Assembly: GCA_964606085.1 (NCBI GenBank)
Contig: CAZSFD010000001.1
Coordinates: 124,001-188,000 of the forward strand
Direction of reading: 5' to 3'
Source of the DNA: CAIQJJ01 sp964606085
GTDB lineage: Bacteria > Chloroflexota > Anaerolineae > Anaerolineales > UBA4823
DNA length: 64,000 nt
The position numbers and the translations under genes were made by a program. The notes beneath the pieces were generated by a model, which was not told the origin of the DNA, ran no database searches, and saw nothing but the letters and a program-made list of their open reading frames with translations. Positions 43,850 to 52,529 of this stretch are shown here, one piece after another (position 1 is the stretch's first letter; every line of letters starts with the position of its first letter).

Positions 43850-45256
43850 ATGGCCCACTATTACCTTTCCCCGCATGGCGATGACGCCAACCCCGGCACC
43901 CTCGAACAACCCTGGCGCACACCCCACCGGGCTGCCGCCAACCTGCAGCCCGGTGATACAGCTTACTTCCGCGCCGGCGTCTACCTGTTGAACAAACGCA
44001 TCGAACCTGCGTCGGGTGCGCCCGGCCAGCCGATCACCTTCGCCGCCTATCCCGGCGAGCAGGCCGTCATTGACGGGGCTGCCCTCGACAACGCCGATTT
44101 TCACCAGCGCCCCCGCCCCTATCACGCCGAAACGGGTCTTTTCCACCTCGTCAATGTCAGCCATATTGTTATCCGCGATCTGACGATCATCAATTCGTAC
44201 TGGGCGGGCATCAACATTCACGACAGCCAATCTATTGACATCCTCAACAACCACATCGAACGCACCTTCGGCTCAGCCGTGGCAATATGGGATATGAGCC
44301 GCCAGGGGGTGTGCCATCACCACCGCGTGCTGGGCAATACTGTCGTGAAGGCCAACACCTGGGACATGCGCCCCATTCATGGCTACGAACCCCTCAATGA
44401 GCCACCCCACGAGGCGATCAGCATCGCCGGGGCCAACCATTTCGAGGTGGCCTACAATCATGTTCACCATTGCGAAAAAGAAGGCATTGACGTCAAAGAG
44501 ACCAGCAAGCATGGCGTCGTCCACCACAACTATGTTCACCACGTTGACCGTCAAGGGCTATACGCAGATACCTGGTTTGGCGTGCTGGAAGATGTCGAAT
44601 TTCATCACAACGTTGTCCACGATTTCGGCGGGGCGGGCATTGCCATTTCGGTGGAAGACCAGGAAGTGCTGCGCGACCTGCGCATCCACCATAACCTGGT
44701 GTACAACGGCCTGGGTTCCTGCCTGTTTTTCTCACGTTGGGGGCAAGACCGCCTGCGTCACGACATCCGCATCTACAACAACACCTTCCACCACGGCGGC
44801 TATGGCACACCTGACTCCGCCCAAGATTATTTCTACCTTGTCGGCGGCATGTTCCTGTATTCCACCCAGGTGGAGGATTTGGAAGTGCGTGACAATATCT
44901 TCAGCGCCAGCTACGCCTTCGAGTTTGGCGCTTCCACCGATTATTTGCAAGGCGAAGCAGACCTGGATGCCGCCCTGGCGCGCCAAAATATCCGTGTAAC
45001 CGGCAACCTGGTGTGTGATCAGAACCACAACATCCCATTCCCCATTCGCGTGTACGAAACCACTGTCCTGCCCTTCCAGGGAAACGCGACCCTGCGCGCG
45101 GACGATCCGGGCTTTGCAGACCCCGAAAATGGCGATTTCTCCCTCCGACCCGATTCCCCCGCCGCCAAGGCTGGCCGACAAATCGGCGTTTACGCCCCAG
45201 GTGAGCGGCCAGATTTTTGGTGGCGGCACAACTTCCCGCCCCGAATTGAGCAGTGA
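43850..45256 (+). CDS. right-handed parallel beta-helix protein (putative carbohydrate-active enzyme)
   Basis: A 468-residue protein beginning YYLSPHGDDANPGT..PW and PGDTAYFRAGVY, the usual entry of right-handed beta-helix glycan enzymes. It then has repeated His/Asn-rich coils such as HIVIRDLTIINSYWAGINIHDSQSIDILNN and GVVHHNYVHHVDRQGLY. Such folds occur in polysaccharide lyases and GH families including beta-xylosidases. No signal peptide is visible, so it may act inside the cell on imported oligosaccharides. The start at 43850 fits GGAG 9 nt upstream; GTG 43835 and ATG 43841 are alternatives. It is followed 3 nt later by a LacI gene. Confidence 0.75.
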   Translation: MAHYYLSPHGDDANPGTLEQPWRTPHRAAANLQPGDTAYFRAGVYLLNKRIEPASGAPGQPITFAAYPGEQAVIDGAALDNADFHQRPRPYHAETGLFHLVNVSHIVIRDLTIINSYWAGINIHDSQSIDILNNHIERTFGSAVAIWDMSRQGVCHHHRVLGNTVVKANTWDMRPIHGYEPLNEPPHEAISIAGANHFEVAYNHVHHCEKEGIDVKETSKHGVVHHNYVHHVDRQGLYADTWFGVLEDVEFHHNVVHDFGGAGIAISVEDQEVLRDLRIHHNLVYNGLGSCLFFSRWGQDRLRHDIRIYNNTFHHGGYGTPDSAQDYFYLVGGMFLYSTQVEDLEVRDNIFSASYAFEFGASTDYLQGEADLDAALARQNIRVTGNLVCDQNHNIPFPIRVYETTVLPFQGNATLRADDPGFADPENGDFSLRPDSPAAKAGRQIGVYAPGERPDFWWRHNFPPRIEQ

Positions 45257-45259
45257 CCC

Positions 45260-46270
45260 ATGACCATTTCGCACCTCAAACGCGCCACCCTGAATGATGT
45301 AGCCCAGGTTGCTGGCACTTCGTATGCCACGGTTTCACGGGTGATCAACAACAATCCCGAAGTGGCCGAAGAAACCCGCCAACGCGTGCTGCACGCCATC
45401 CAAGAACTAAATTACGTCCCCAACCGCGCCGCCCGCAGCCTGATCCGCGGGCGGACGTTCTTTTTGCAGATGATCGTCGCTAACGCGGCCTCGTCCCTGC
45501 TCGACATCGTCACCACCGTCAAAGAGGTCAATTATGGCCTGGGGTTCACCGTATTATCATCGCCAACCAACAAAGATGAGTTTCGCCAGGTCATGCGTGA
45601 AGTGGTGGCCGAAATGGTGGATGGCTTCTTCATTGACGGCCCCGAATTTGACTATACCCTGGACGAGATGAACGAGGTGTGTATGGGCCGGCCCTTCGTC
45701 CATATCGGCTCCAACCCAAGCCCCAATATCCCGGCTGTCATGTACGATCAAAAATATGGCGCAACGCTGGCCCTGCAACACCTCTTCGACTACGGCCACC
45801 GGCAGATCGCCGAAATCAGCGGTGCGTTTGCCTATTACGACGGGCGCATCCGCCACGAAACGTACCTGGAAATGATGACCGCTCGCGGATTGACGCCCGG
45901 CCCCTGGCTTGCCAGCGAATACTTTTCGGTCGAAGATGGTTACAGCAAATGCCTGCAACTGCTCGACCGCAGCGAAAAGTTCACCGCCCTTTATTGCGGC
46001 AACGACTACATCGCCATCGGGGCCATGCGCGCTCTGACCGAGCGCGGCCTGCGCGTGCCAGAAGATGTTTCGGTGATTGGTTTCGACAACACGGATTTAG
46101 CTGCTTATGTCACCCCCCCTTTGAGTACCATTCGCCAGGAGCGCTACAACCTGTACACCCAGGCCGTGAAATATCTACTGGCAATGATCGAAAACGCCGA
46201 CACGCCGCGCTACCGCCAGGTGATGCCACCCGAACTGGTGGTGCGCCAAAGCACCGCCGCACCCCGCTGA
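45260..46270 (+). CDS. LacI family transcriptional regulator
   Basis: A 336-residue LacI protein: helix-turn-helix LNDVAQVAGTSYATVSRVINNNPEVA, hinge YVPNRAARSLIRGR and a sugar-binding effector domain ending MPPELVVRQST. It is cotranscribed with the beta-helix gene. It is the best candidate to bind the TCGTAA/TTACGA sites on both sides of the divergent control region at 43.6-43.8 kb. It is a paralogue of the LacI at 29337, with a different recognition helix (YATVSRV against HQTVSRV). Confidence 0.93.
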   Translation: MTISHLKRATLNDVAQVAGTSYATVSRVINNNPEVAEETRQRVLHAIQELNYVPNRAARSLIRGRTFFLQMIVANAASSLLDIVTTVKEVNYGLGFTVLSSPTNKDEFRQVMREVVAEMVDGFFIDGPEFDYTLDEMNEVCMGRPFVHIGSNPSPNIPAVMYDQKYGATLALQHLFDYGHRQIAEISGAFAYYDGRIRHETYLEMMTARGLTPGPWLASEYFSVEDGYSKCLQLLDRSEKFTALYCGNDYIAIGAMRALTERGLRVPEDVSVIGFDNTDLAAYVTPPLSTIRQERYNLYTQAVKYLLAMIENADTPRYRQVMPPELVVRQSTAAPR

Positions 46271-46301
46271 GCAAACCACGCAAAACCCTGTCTATATCAA
46301 G

Positions 46302-46307
46302 TATAAT
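46302..46307 (+). promoter_or_regulatory. candidate -10 box for the first GntR gene
   Basis: TATAAT lies 80 nt before the GTG start. An AAGGAG a few bases later (46313) has no ATG at a useful distance. No -35 hexamer of quality is visible. Confidence 0.35.
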
Positions 46308-46386
46308 CGCCTAAGGAGCCATCTGAAAAATTTTTCACTCGCCGGGGCGACCTGGCGAAAGCATCTTTGACCGTACGGGGTGTTGT

Positions 46387-47547
46387 GTGGTTGATCAAAA
46401 TCACTGCGATTTAATTTCGACGCTCAAGCTCCATCTTGAGAAAAACAGTTCCATTCCCCTTTACAAACAAATCCTGAACATCTTACGCGCCCGCATCGCC
46501 AGTGGCGAATGTGGCGCGGGAATGCGCCTGCCCACCGAGGATGAGTTGAGCAGCGAGTTGGGCGTCAGCCGGGTGACGATCCGCCAGGCGTTGAGTGCGG
46601 CAGTGGAAGAAGGCTGGCTGGTGCGCACCGCCGGGAAGGGGACGTTTGTGGCCGAGAACACGCCGCAGGCGATCAAGCGCGGTTCGATCAGCTACATTGT
46701 GCCGCATCTGAGCAGCAGTTTCATTGTACAAACCTTGCTGGGTGTTGAAAGTGCGCTGAAAACGCAGGGCTATTCCCTTATTTTTGGCAATTCGGAAAAC
46801 AGTCAGGCTACCGAAAATGAGTTGCTGCAACGCATGGATGGCGAAGACATCGTGGGGCATATCATTTGGCCGGTGATGGCCGAAGGTGGGGAGCGCTGGC
46901 TGCAACGGCTGATCGGGCAAAGTAAGCCGGTTGTACTGGTGGATCGCAGCATTCCGCAAGGCGATTGCGATGTGGTAATGGGCGATCACTTCGCCGGCGG
47001 GCAGATGGCGGTGGCGCATTTGATTGAGCAGGGCTACACCCACATCATCTACCTGGCGCATCCCATTTTGGAGTTGGCTTCGATTGCCACGCGCTACCGC
47101 GCCTACCAGGAAGCCATGCGCGCCGCCGGCCTGACGCCTGCGCCCGCCGCCATCGTAGGACAGCGCCAGGAGTTGGGCTACACCCGCTCGCCCGATAATT
47201 TCGTGGCCAATGAAAGCGCGGACGTGGCCGAAATCATCCACCTGCTGCGCAGCCCGCAGCGCCCCCAGGCGATTGTGGCAATGAACGACCTGCTGGCGCT
47301 CCTGGTGATCGAGGCCGCCGCGCAGTGCGGCCTGCAAATTCCCGATGACCTGGCGCTGGTGGGTTTTGATGATCTGGATTACGCCCAATCCATGCAGCTT
47401 ACCACCATTGCCCAAGATGCCTACCAGATCGGCGTCGAAGCGGCAAATTTGATGCTGCGCCGCATCCAGGGAGAAAGCGGCGCGCCGCAGCAAGTGGTGG
47501 TGCCAGTGAGATTGATTCAGCGCGCTTCTTCAATCAGGCGAATTTGA
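46387..47547 (+). CDS. GntR-type regulator with LacI-like effector domain
   Basis: A 386-residue hybrid regulator (AraR-like architecture). Residues ~20-85 are a GntR winged helix (PLYKQILNILRARIASGE, RLPTEDELSSELGVSRVTIRQALS, TAGKGTFV). The remainder is a periplasmic-binding-type sugar sensor (LLGVESALKTQGYSLIFGNSE to VVVPVRLIQRAS). A GTG start is used. It is closely similar to the next gene, so the two arose by tandem duplication. It is followed by a strong terminator, so each copy is its own unit. Confidence 0.9.
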   Translation: MVDQNHCDLISTLKLHLEKNSSIPLYKQILNILRARIASGECGAGMRLPTEDELSSELGVSRVTIRQALSAAVEEGWLVRTAGKGTFVAENTPQAIKRGSISYIVPHLSSSFIVQTLLGVESALKTQGYSLIFGNSENSQATENELLQRMDGEDIVGHIIWPVMAEGGERWLQRLIGQSKPVVLVDRSIPQGDCDVVMGDHFAGGQMAVAHLIEQGYTHIIYLAHPILELASIATRYRAYQEAMRAAGLTPAPAAIVGQRQELGYTRSPDNFVANESADVAEIIHLLRSPQRPQAIVAMNDLLALLVIEAAAQCGLQIPDDLALVGFDDLDYAQSMQLTTIAQDAYQIGVEAANLMLRRIQGESGAPQQVVVPVRLIQRASSIRRI

Positions 47548-47566
47548 TTTCGTCCGACTGCTTTTC

Positions 47567-47597
47567 AAGCCGGTTCTCTTCAGGAACCGGCTTTTTT
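47567..47597 (+). terminator. rho-independent terminator
   Basis: Perfect 10-bp arms AAGCCGGTTC and GAACCGGCTT with a 7-nt loop are followed by a run of T (47592-47597), 20 nt after the stop of the first GntR gene. Confidence 0.9.
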
Positions 47598-47616
47598 GTT
47601 TAAGCGATCTTAACGC

Positions 47617-47653
47617 TTGACAATGCAATTAATATCGTTATAATACATATTAA
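47617..47653 (+). promoter_or_regulatory. consensus sigma70 promoter with inverted repeat
   Basis: TTGACA (47617-47622), a 16-nt spacer and TATAAT (47639-47644) give a perfect-hexamer promoter 26 nt before the second GntR gene. Arms TTAATAT (47629-47635) and ATATTAA (47647-47653) flank the -10 box and may be an autoregulatory operator. Confidence 0.85.
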
Positions 47654-47669
47654 GACAATATACAACATT

Positions 47670-48845
47670 ATGAACACTCTAGCCGCCCCCACCAAAGTCC
47701 AATTGATCAAGGATAGCCCCATTCCGCTCTACCGCCAGATTCTCAATTTCTTGCGGGCGAAAATCGCCAGCGGGGAGCTTTTGGTGGGAATGCGCCTGCC
47801 AACTGAGGCGGAACTAGAGGACGAATGGGGTGTCAGCCGGGTCACGCTGCGCCAGGCGCTCAGCGCAGGCGTGGAGGAAGGCTGGCTGGTGCGGATGCCA
47901 GGCAAAGGCACGTTCATCGCCCGGTCAAATGCAGGAGACGCGCTCGCAGATGCGGCCCAGCCCCCGGTCAACCAACGCACGGTCAGCTACATCGTCCACC
48001 ACCTGAGCAGCACCTTCAACGTACAGACGCTGCTGGGGGTCGAAAGCGTGCTGAAAGCGCAGGGCTATCACCTGATTTTCGGCAACTCGGAAGGCGACCT
48101 GGACAAAGAAAACGAACTGCTGCAACGTATCCATGCCGACGAGATGGCCGGGCATATTCTCTGGCCGGTGGCAGCAGATGATGCCCGGCGGGCGCTGGTG
48201 GCGCTGGCCGCCAGGAATACACCCATCGTGCTGGTAGACCGCCTGGTGCCCGGCATCCGCACCGATGCGGTGATGAGCGATCACCTGGAGGGCGGCAAGG
48301 AAGTGGTCAACCATCTCATTGCCCAGGGCTACCGCGACATCGTTTACCTTTCGCGCCAGGCGATGGAGATTTCAAGCCTGGCTGAACGGTATGTGGGCTA
48401 TCAATCGGCCATGCGGGCGGCAGGGTTGACGCCGCAGCCGCCGCGGGTGATAGACGAGCCGCACGAAATGGGCCATAGCCCCGATATTGGCGGCATTCTC
48501 CAGCGCGAGGCGGCGGCCATCGCCGAAATTCGCGCCTTTCTGACAGGCCCCACCCGCCCGGCGGCCATTGTGGCTTCCAACGACCTGGCGGCGCTGCTGG
48601 TGTACGAAGCGGCTCGCCAGGCCGGGGTGTGCATCCCTGGCGACGTGGCGCTGGTCGGCTTCGACAACCTCGATTTCACCATGCAGTTGAATCTGACCAC
48701 CATGCAGCAGCAGGCGCATCAGATCGGCGTGGAAGCGGCGCGCCTGCTGCTGCGACGCATCCGTGGCGAATGCGAAGGCCCGCTTGAAATTCGTGTGCCG
48801 GCCCGCCTGGTGGTGCGTGGCTCCAGTATGCGCCCGTGCGGCTGA
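47670..48845 (+). CDS. GntR-type regulator with LacI-like effector domain (second copy)
   Basis: A 391-residue hybrid regulator. The winged helix (PLYRQILNFLRAKIASGE, RLPTEAELEDEWGVSRVTLRQALS, MPGKGTFIA) is followed by a LacI-like sensor (LLGVESVLKAQGYHLIFGNSE, LALVGFDNLDFTM-type region, ARLVVRGSS). It is a clear tandem paralogue of the gene at 46387. It has its own consensus promoter and precedes the sugar transporter at 48947-52458, which it probably controls. Confidence 0.92.
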   Translation: MNTLAAPTKVQLIKDSPIPLYRQILNFLRAKIASGELLVGMRLPTEAELEDEWGVSRVTLRQALSAGVEEGWLVRMPGKGTFIARSNAGDALADAAQPPVNQRTVSYIVHHLSSTFNVQTLLGVESVLKAQGYHLIFGNSEGDLDKENELLQRIHADEMAGHILWPVAADDARRALVALAARNTPIVLVDRLVPGIRTDAVMSDHLEGGKEVVNHLIAQGYRDIVYLSRQAMEISSLAERYVGYQSAMRAAGLTPQPPRVIDEPHEMGHSPDIGGILQREAAAIAEIRAFLTGPTRPAAIVASNDLAALLVYEAARQAGVCIPGDVALVGFDNLDFTMQLNLTTMQQQAHQIGVEAARLLLRRIRGECEGPLEIRVPARLVVRGSSMRPCG

Positions 48846-48946
48846 CCATTGACGGATCAGGAGGTGTGCGCGACCAGATATTTTCGAGTTCACCCGCCCA
48901 TGTTTTTTCCGTTTATCCAACCATTCAACCATTTTGAGGAGACCGT

Positions 48947-50425
48947 ATGAACAGCAAAAGTTTCAACCGCCGCGCGTTCCTGCGCCTGGCCGGCCTGGCT
49001 GCCGGCAGCACCGCTCTGGCCGCCTGCGCTCCGCAGGTGATCAAGGAGACCCAAATTGTCACCGTCAAAGAAACGGTGGCCCCTGAGATTGTCAAAGAGA
49101 CCGTTGTTGTTGAAAATACCGTGAAAGAAACGGTCAAAGAAACCGTTGTTGTCGAGGCCACGCCGCCTCCGCCCGAAGTGATCCAAATCACCGTTACCGA
49201 TTGGTACGGAGATGACGCTTCAGACGAAACCAAAGCTCAGATGGATAAAATCATCGCTGATTTCAATGCCATTTATCCCAATGTGCAGATCGAAGGCCAT
49301 GCTGGCGGCTACAATCCCCAGGAATATGCTGCCCGTCTGGCCGCTGGTACGTTGGAGAATACCTTTGCCGTCTGGTTCACCGAGCACATGAAATTCATTG
49401 ACGCTGGCGCAGTTGCCAATGTGACCCAATGGCTGGCCGCCAACGATGTCACTGCGGATATCAACCCCGCCGCCCTCGAAGCCTCTACCAAAGAAGGCAA
49501 GCGCTACGGCTTGCCGGTGGGCGTATACGCCATGGGCCTGTTCTACAATGGCAAGCTCTTTGCCGATGCCGGCCTCGACCCCAAGACCCCGCCCAAGACC
49601 TGGGAAGAACTGCGCGCCGCCGCCAAGACCATCCGCGAAAAACTTGGGATCGCTGGCTATGGCGAGACGACCATCAACAACCAGGGCGGCTGGCACCTGA
49701 CCGGTTGGATGTTCACCGCTGGCGCCAACCCCGAAAAACAGGTGGATGGCAAGTGGATGGCCAATTTCACCGATCCGGCTGCTGTCAAATGGCTGGCCAA
49801 TCTGAAGGGTATGGCCATCGAAGATAACTCGCTACAAGACGAAAAACTACTCGATCAGGGCAAGGTGGGTGAGTTGTGCGGCACCTATCAGTGCGCCATG
49901 ATGTTTGGCGGCGATCCTGGCTGGTTCGTCAACGATTTCAAAGCGGCCAAAGAAGATCTATATGTCACCATCCCGCCACAAGAAGGCGGCATGAACGGCA
50001 CCCTCGGCGGCGGTTACACCTACATGTTCAACTCGAAGAACACTGATGCCCAAAATGAAGCAGGTGTCAACTGGGTAGCCTTCCGCGAATTCAACCTGGA
50101 TAACTTTGAAAACTGGAAAAAGAACGACGCCGAAAAGGGCTTTGCCGTGGGTTCGCCCGAAATGCCGCTCTTCGTCGGTGAGTTCCAGCAGAAGCGCCAG
50201 GCCATCCTCGACAAATACAACAACATGCCGCAGGAAAACTATGCTGGCTTCTACGAGGGGCTGAAAAGCATCAAGGTCATGGCCGAGCCGCCGATCAAAA
50301 CCCAGGAAATGTACGCCGCGCTGGATGTCCCCGTGCAGGCAGTAGTCACCGACCCGAACGCCGACCCCCAGGCCGTTCTGGAAGAAGCTCAGGCCCAGTT
50401 CCAGGCCATGCTTGACGCCGGATAA
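48947..50425 (+). CDS. sugar ABC transporter substrate-binding lipoprotein, family 1
   Basis: A 492-residue exported binding protein with a Tat-like NRRAFLRLAG leader and lipobox TALAAC. Residues ~28-75 form a linker of repeated KET-type units (VKETV, KETVVVE, VKETVKETVVVE). The SBP core starts at VIQITVTDWYGDD. GAGGAG lies 5-6 nt before the start. The two permease genes follow, so this is a complete importer without its ATPase. A palindromic repeat separates it from the first permease gene. Confidence 0.92.
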   Translation: MNSKSFNRRAFLRLAGLAAGSTALAACAPQVIKETQIVTVKETVAPEIVKETVVVENTVKETVKETVVVEATPPPPEVIQITVTDWYGDDASDETKAQMDKIIADFNAIYPNVQIEGHAGGYNPQEYAARLAAGTLENTFAVWFTEHMKFIDAGAVANVTQWLAANDVTADINPAALEASTKEGKRYGLPVGVYAMGLFYNGKLFADAGLDPKTPPKTWEELRAAAKTIREKLGIAGYGETTINNQGGWHLTGWMFTAGANPEKQVDGKWMANFTDPAAVKWLANLKGMAIEDNSLQDEKLLDQGKVGELCGTYQCAMMFGGDPGWFVNDFKAAKEDLYVTIPPQEGGMNGTLGGGYTYMFNSKNTDAQNEAGVNWVAFREFNLDNFENWKKNDAEKGFAVGSPEMPLFVGEFQQKRQAILDKYNNMPQENYAGFYEGLKSIKVMAEPPIKTQEMYAALDVPVQAVVTDPNADPQAVLEEAQAQFQAMLDAG

Positions 50426-50435
50426 ACCATTTTTT

Positions 50436-50511
50436 AACCGCAAGGGGCACAAAGGACACTCCGGGGAAATGATCAGAAAATCCCTTGGTGTCCTTCGTGT
50501 CCTTTGTGGTT
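50436..50511. repeat. imperfect palindrome with short internal tandem units
   Basis: Arms 50436-50459 and 50488-50511 (24 nt each) are complementary apart from four transitions. The right arm read on the minus strand is AACCACAAAGGACACG followed by AAGGACAC, that is, 9-nt GAAGGACAC-type units. It lies between the binding-protein and permease genes. It resembles repeat palindromes rather than a terminator because it lacks a T run. Confidence 0.7.
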
Positions 50512-50530
50512 ATTTTCCTTTGGAGGCCCC

Positions 50531-51475
50531 ATGGCGGCAACCACGCGCCCACAATCTACGACAAGCACACGTTCATCCGCTCGCTGGCAGCGCGCCTTGC
50601 ACCACAACATCCCCGCCTATTTATTTCTCTTGCCAGCCATTGTTTTGTTTCTATACTTCGTGTGGTATCCAATCATCCAGAGCTTCATCGTCAGCTTTCA
50701 AAAAGTGGGCCTGACGTGGGATGACGCGCAATGGGTGGGGTTGAAAAATTTCCAGGTTTTGTTCGCCAACCCGCTGTTTTGGAAAGCCTGGAAGAACACC
50801 ATTTTTTATACGCTGATTGCCCTGCTGTTTGGATACGTTGTGCCGGTAGCGCTGGCGATTGCCGTCAACGAGATGGGGCGCGCTCGCGATTATTTTCGGT
50901 GGGCGTTTTATCTGCCCGGCGTGCTGCCGGGGGTGGTGACGATTGTGATGTGGCGCTTCTTCTACTATCCCACCGAGGGCGGCCTGGTCAACATGCTGCT
51001 GGGCGCAGTCGGCATCGAACCGCAAAAATGGTTGAGCAACCCCAACCTGGCGATGTGGGCGATCTTGATCATGACCACCTGGGCCGGGGCGGGCGGAGCG
51101 ATGATGATGTATATCGCCGCCTTACAGGGCATCCCCGCCAGCCTGTACGACGCCGCCGAAGTGGATGGCGCAAATTTATGGGAGCGCATCATCCACGTGG
51201 CGCTGCCGCAAATCCGCTTTATCATGCTCATCACCCTCGTCGGGCAGATCATCGGTACGATGCAGATTTTCATGGAGCCGTTCATTATGACCGGCGGCGG
51301 CCCGGTCAACGCCACCTACACCGTTGCCATGCTGCAATATGACTACGCCTTCCGCTATTCCAACTATGGCGCAGCCTCGGCCCTGGGGCTGGTGGTGTTC
51401 GTGGTGTTGGGCGGCTTCTCGCTGTTCTACACCCGCATGATGATCTTCCGCCCGCAAGCGCGCGAGCAAAACTAA
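50531..51475 (+). CDS. carbohydrate ABC transporter permease (MalF-type)
   Basis: A 314-residue CUT1 permease with six predicted helices (LPAIVLFLYFVWYPIIQSF first). The EAA loop reads IPASLYDAAEVDGANLWERIIHVALPQIRF. The start at 50531 has GGAGG just upstream; a longer in-frame start at 50504 would begin inside the palindrome-associated leader. It pairs with the MalG-type gene 11 nt downstream. Confidence 0.92.
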   Translation: MAATTRPQSTTSTRSSARWQRALHHNIPAYLFLLPAIVLFLYFVWYPIIQSFIVSFQKVGLTWDDAQWVGLKNFQVLFANPLFWKAWKNTIFYTLIALLFGYVVPVALAIAVNEMGRARDYFRWAFYLPGVLPGVVTIVMWRFFYYPTEGGLVNMLLGAVGIEPQKWLSNPNLAMWAILIMTTWAGAGGAMMMYIAALQGIPASLYDAAEVDGANLWERIIHVALPQIRFIMLITLVGQIIGTMQIFMEPFIMTGGGPVNATYTVAMLQYDYAFRYSNYGAASALGLVVFVVLGGFSLFYTRMMIFRPQAREQN

Positions 51476-51486
51476 CGGAGCAAGCG

Positions 51487-52458
51487 ATGGCTACCCTTAC
51501 CCAACCTCTGGCCCGACGCAAAACCAAAGAATTCGACTCCAGCGAACGCACCCTGGTCTCGCCCATCGAAATGAAACGGTGGAACTGGAAACTGATCTAC
51601 CTGATCGTCTTCCTGATCTTGCTGGCGCTCTCGCTAACCACGCTCTTCCCGCTCTACTGGCTGTTCACCGGCGCAGCCAAGACCCCCAAGGAATTTCTGC
51701 AAATGCCGCCCACCCTGTGGCCGCAAGACGCCCATTGGGATGCCTTCTACCTCGCCACCAAAAACTGGAACTTTGGCAAATTCTTCGCCAACACCATTTT
51801 CATTGCCATCGGCACCTGGCTGCTGCGCACCACCGTATGCACCATGGCCGCCTACTCACTCTCCAAGCTCAAGCCAGCCTTCAAAAACGGCCTGCTGATT
51901 TTCTTCTTTTCCACCGTGGCCGTGCCAGGGGCCATGCTGCTCATCCCACGCTACCTCACCGTGGTCTACCCACCCATTTTGTATCAACTCTTCGGCATCA
52001 AGTTCATAGATAGTTGGTGGGCCATCTGGCTGCCCTATTCGGTAGATGGCTTTTTGATCTTCCTGCTGACCAACTTCTTCGACCAGATTCACAACGACCT
52101 GATTGACGCCGCCCGCATTGATGGCGCCAACACGTGGGCCGTTTTCACCCGCGTGGTATTGCCGCTCTCCAAACCGGTGCTGGCGGTGATCACCATCACC
52201 TCCTTCATGGGTTCCTGGCAGGATTTTTTCTGGCCGATGCTGGTCTTGAACACGCGCACCGATCTGCGCCCGATCATGGTGCTGCTCTCCACCATTTCGC
52301 AAGGCACCAATGCCGCCGGCACGGTGAAAGAAGCCGCCGGGCTGAACCTGATCCTGGCGGGCAACGCCGTCATCGCCATCCCGCCGTTGATCTTCTTCCT
52401 GATCTTCCAACGCCAGATCACGCGCGGCTTCAGCATGACGGGGTTAACCGGCGAGTAG
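51487..52458 (+). CDS. carbohydrate ABC transporter permease (MalG-type)
   Basis: A 323-residue CUT1 permease of the MalG branch (LFPLYWLFTGAAKTPKEF), with the EAA loop IHNDLIDAARIDGANTWAVFTRVVLPLSKP. A 40-residue N-terminal cytoplasmic extension precedes the first helix. CGGAG lies upstream of the start. It forms the importer with the two preceding genes and is followed 71 nt later by the glycosidase-like gene. Confidence 0.92.
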   Translation: MATLTQPLARRKTKEFDSSERTLVSPIEMKRWNWKLIYLIVFLILLALSLTTLFPLYWLFTGAAKTPKEFLQMPPTLWPQDAHWDAFYLATKNWNFGKFFANTIFIAIGTWLLRTTVCTMAAYSLSKLKPAFKNGLLIFFFSTVAVPGAMLLIPRYLTVVYPPILYQLFGIKFIDSWWAIWLPYSVDGFLIFLLTNFFDQIHNDLIDAARIDGANTWAVFTRVVLPLSKPVLAVITITSFMGSWQDFFWPMLVLNTRTDLRPIMVLLSTISQGTNAAGTVKEAAGLNLILAGNAVIAIPPLIFFLIFQRQITRGFSMTGLTGE

Positions 52459-52529
52459 CCAGTTAGTCTGGCCAATGGGAGCAAATCGCGCGTTTGCCAA
52501 TTGGCTTTCAAGCTCACATTTCACCAATC

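Noticed and set aside
46313..46367. Short leader peptide starting at a CTG after AAGGAG, upstream of the first GntR gene
   Set aside because: It needs a non-standard start, encodes only about 15 residues and has no hairpin pair for attenuation.
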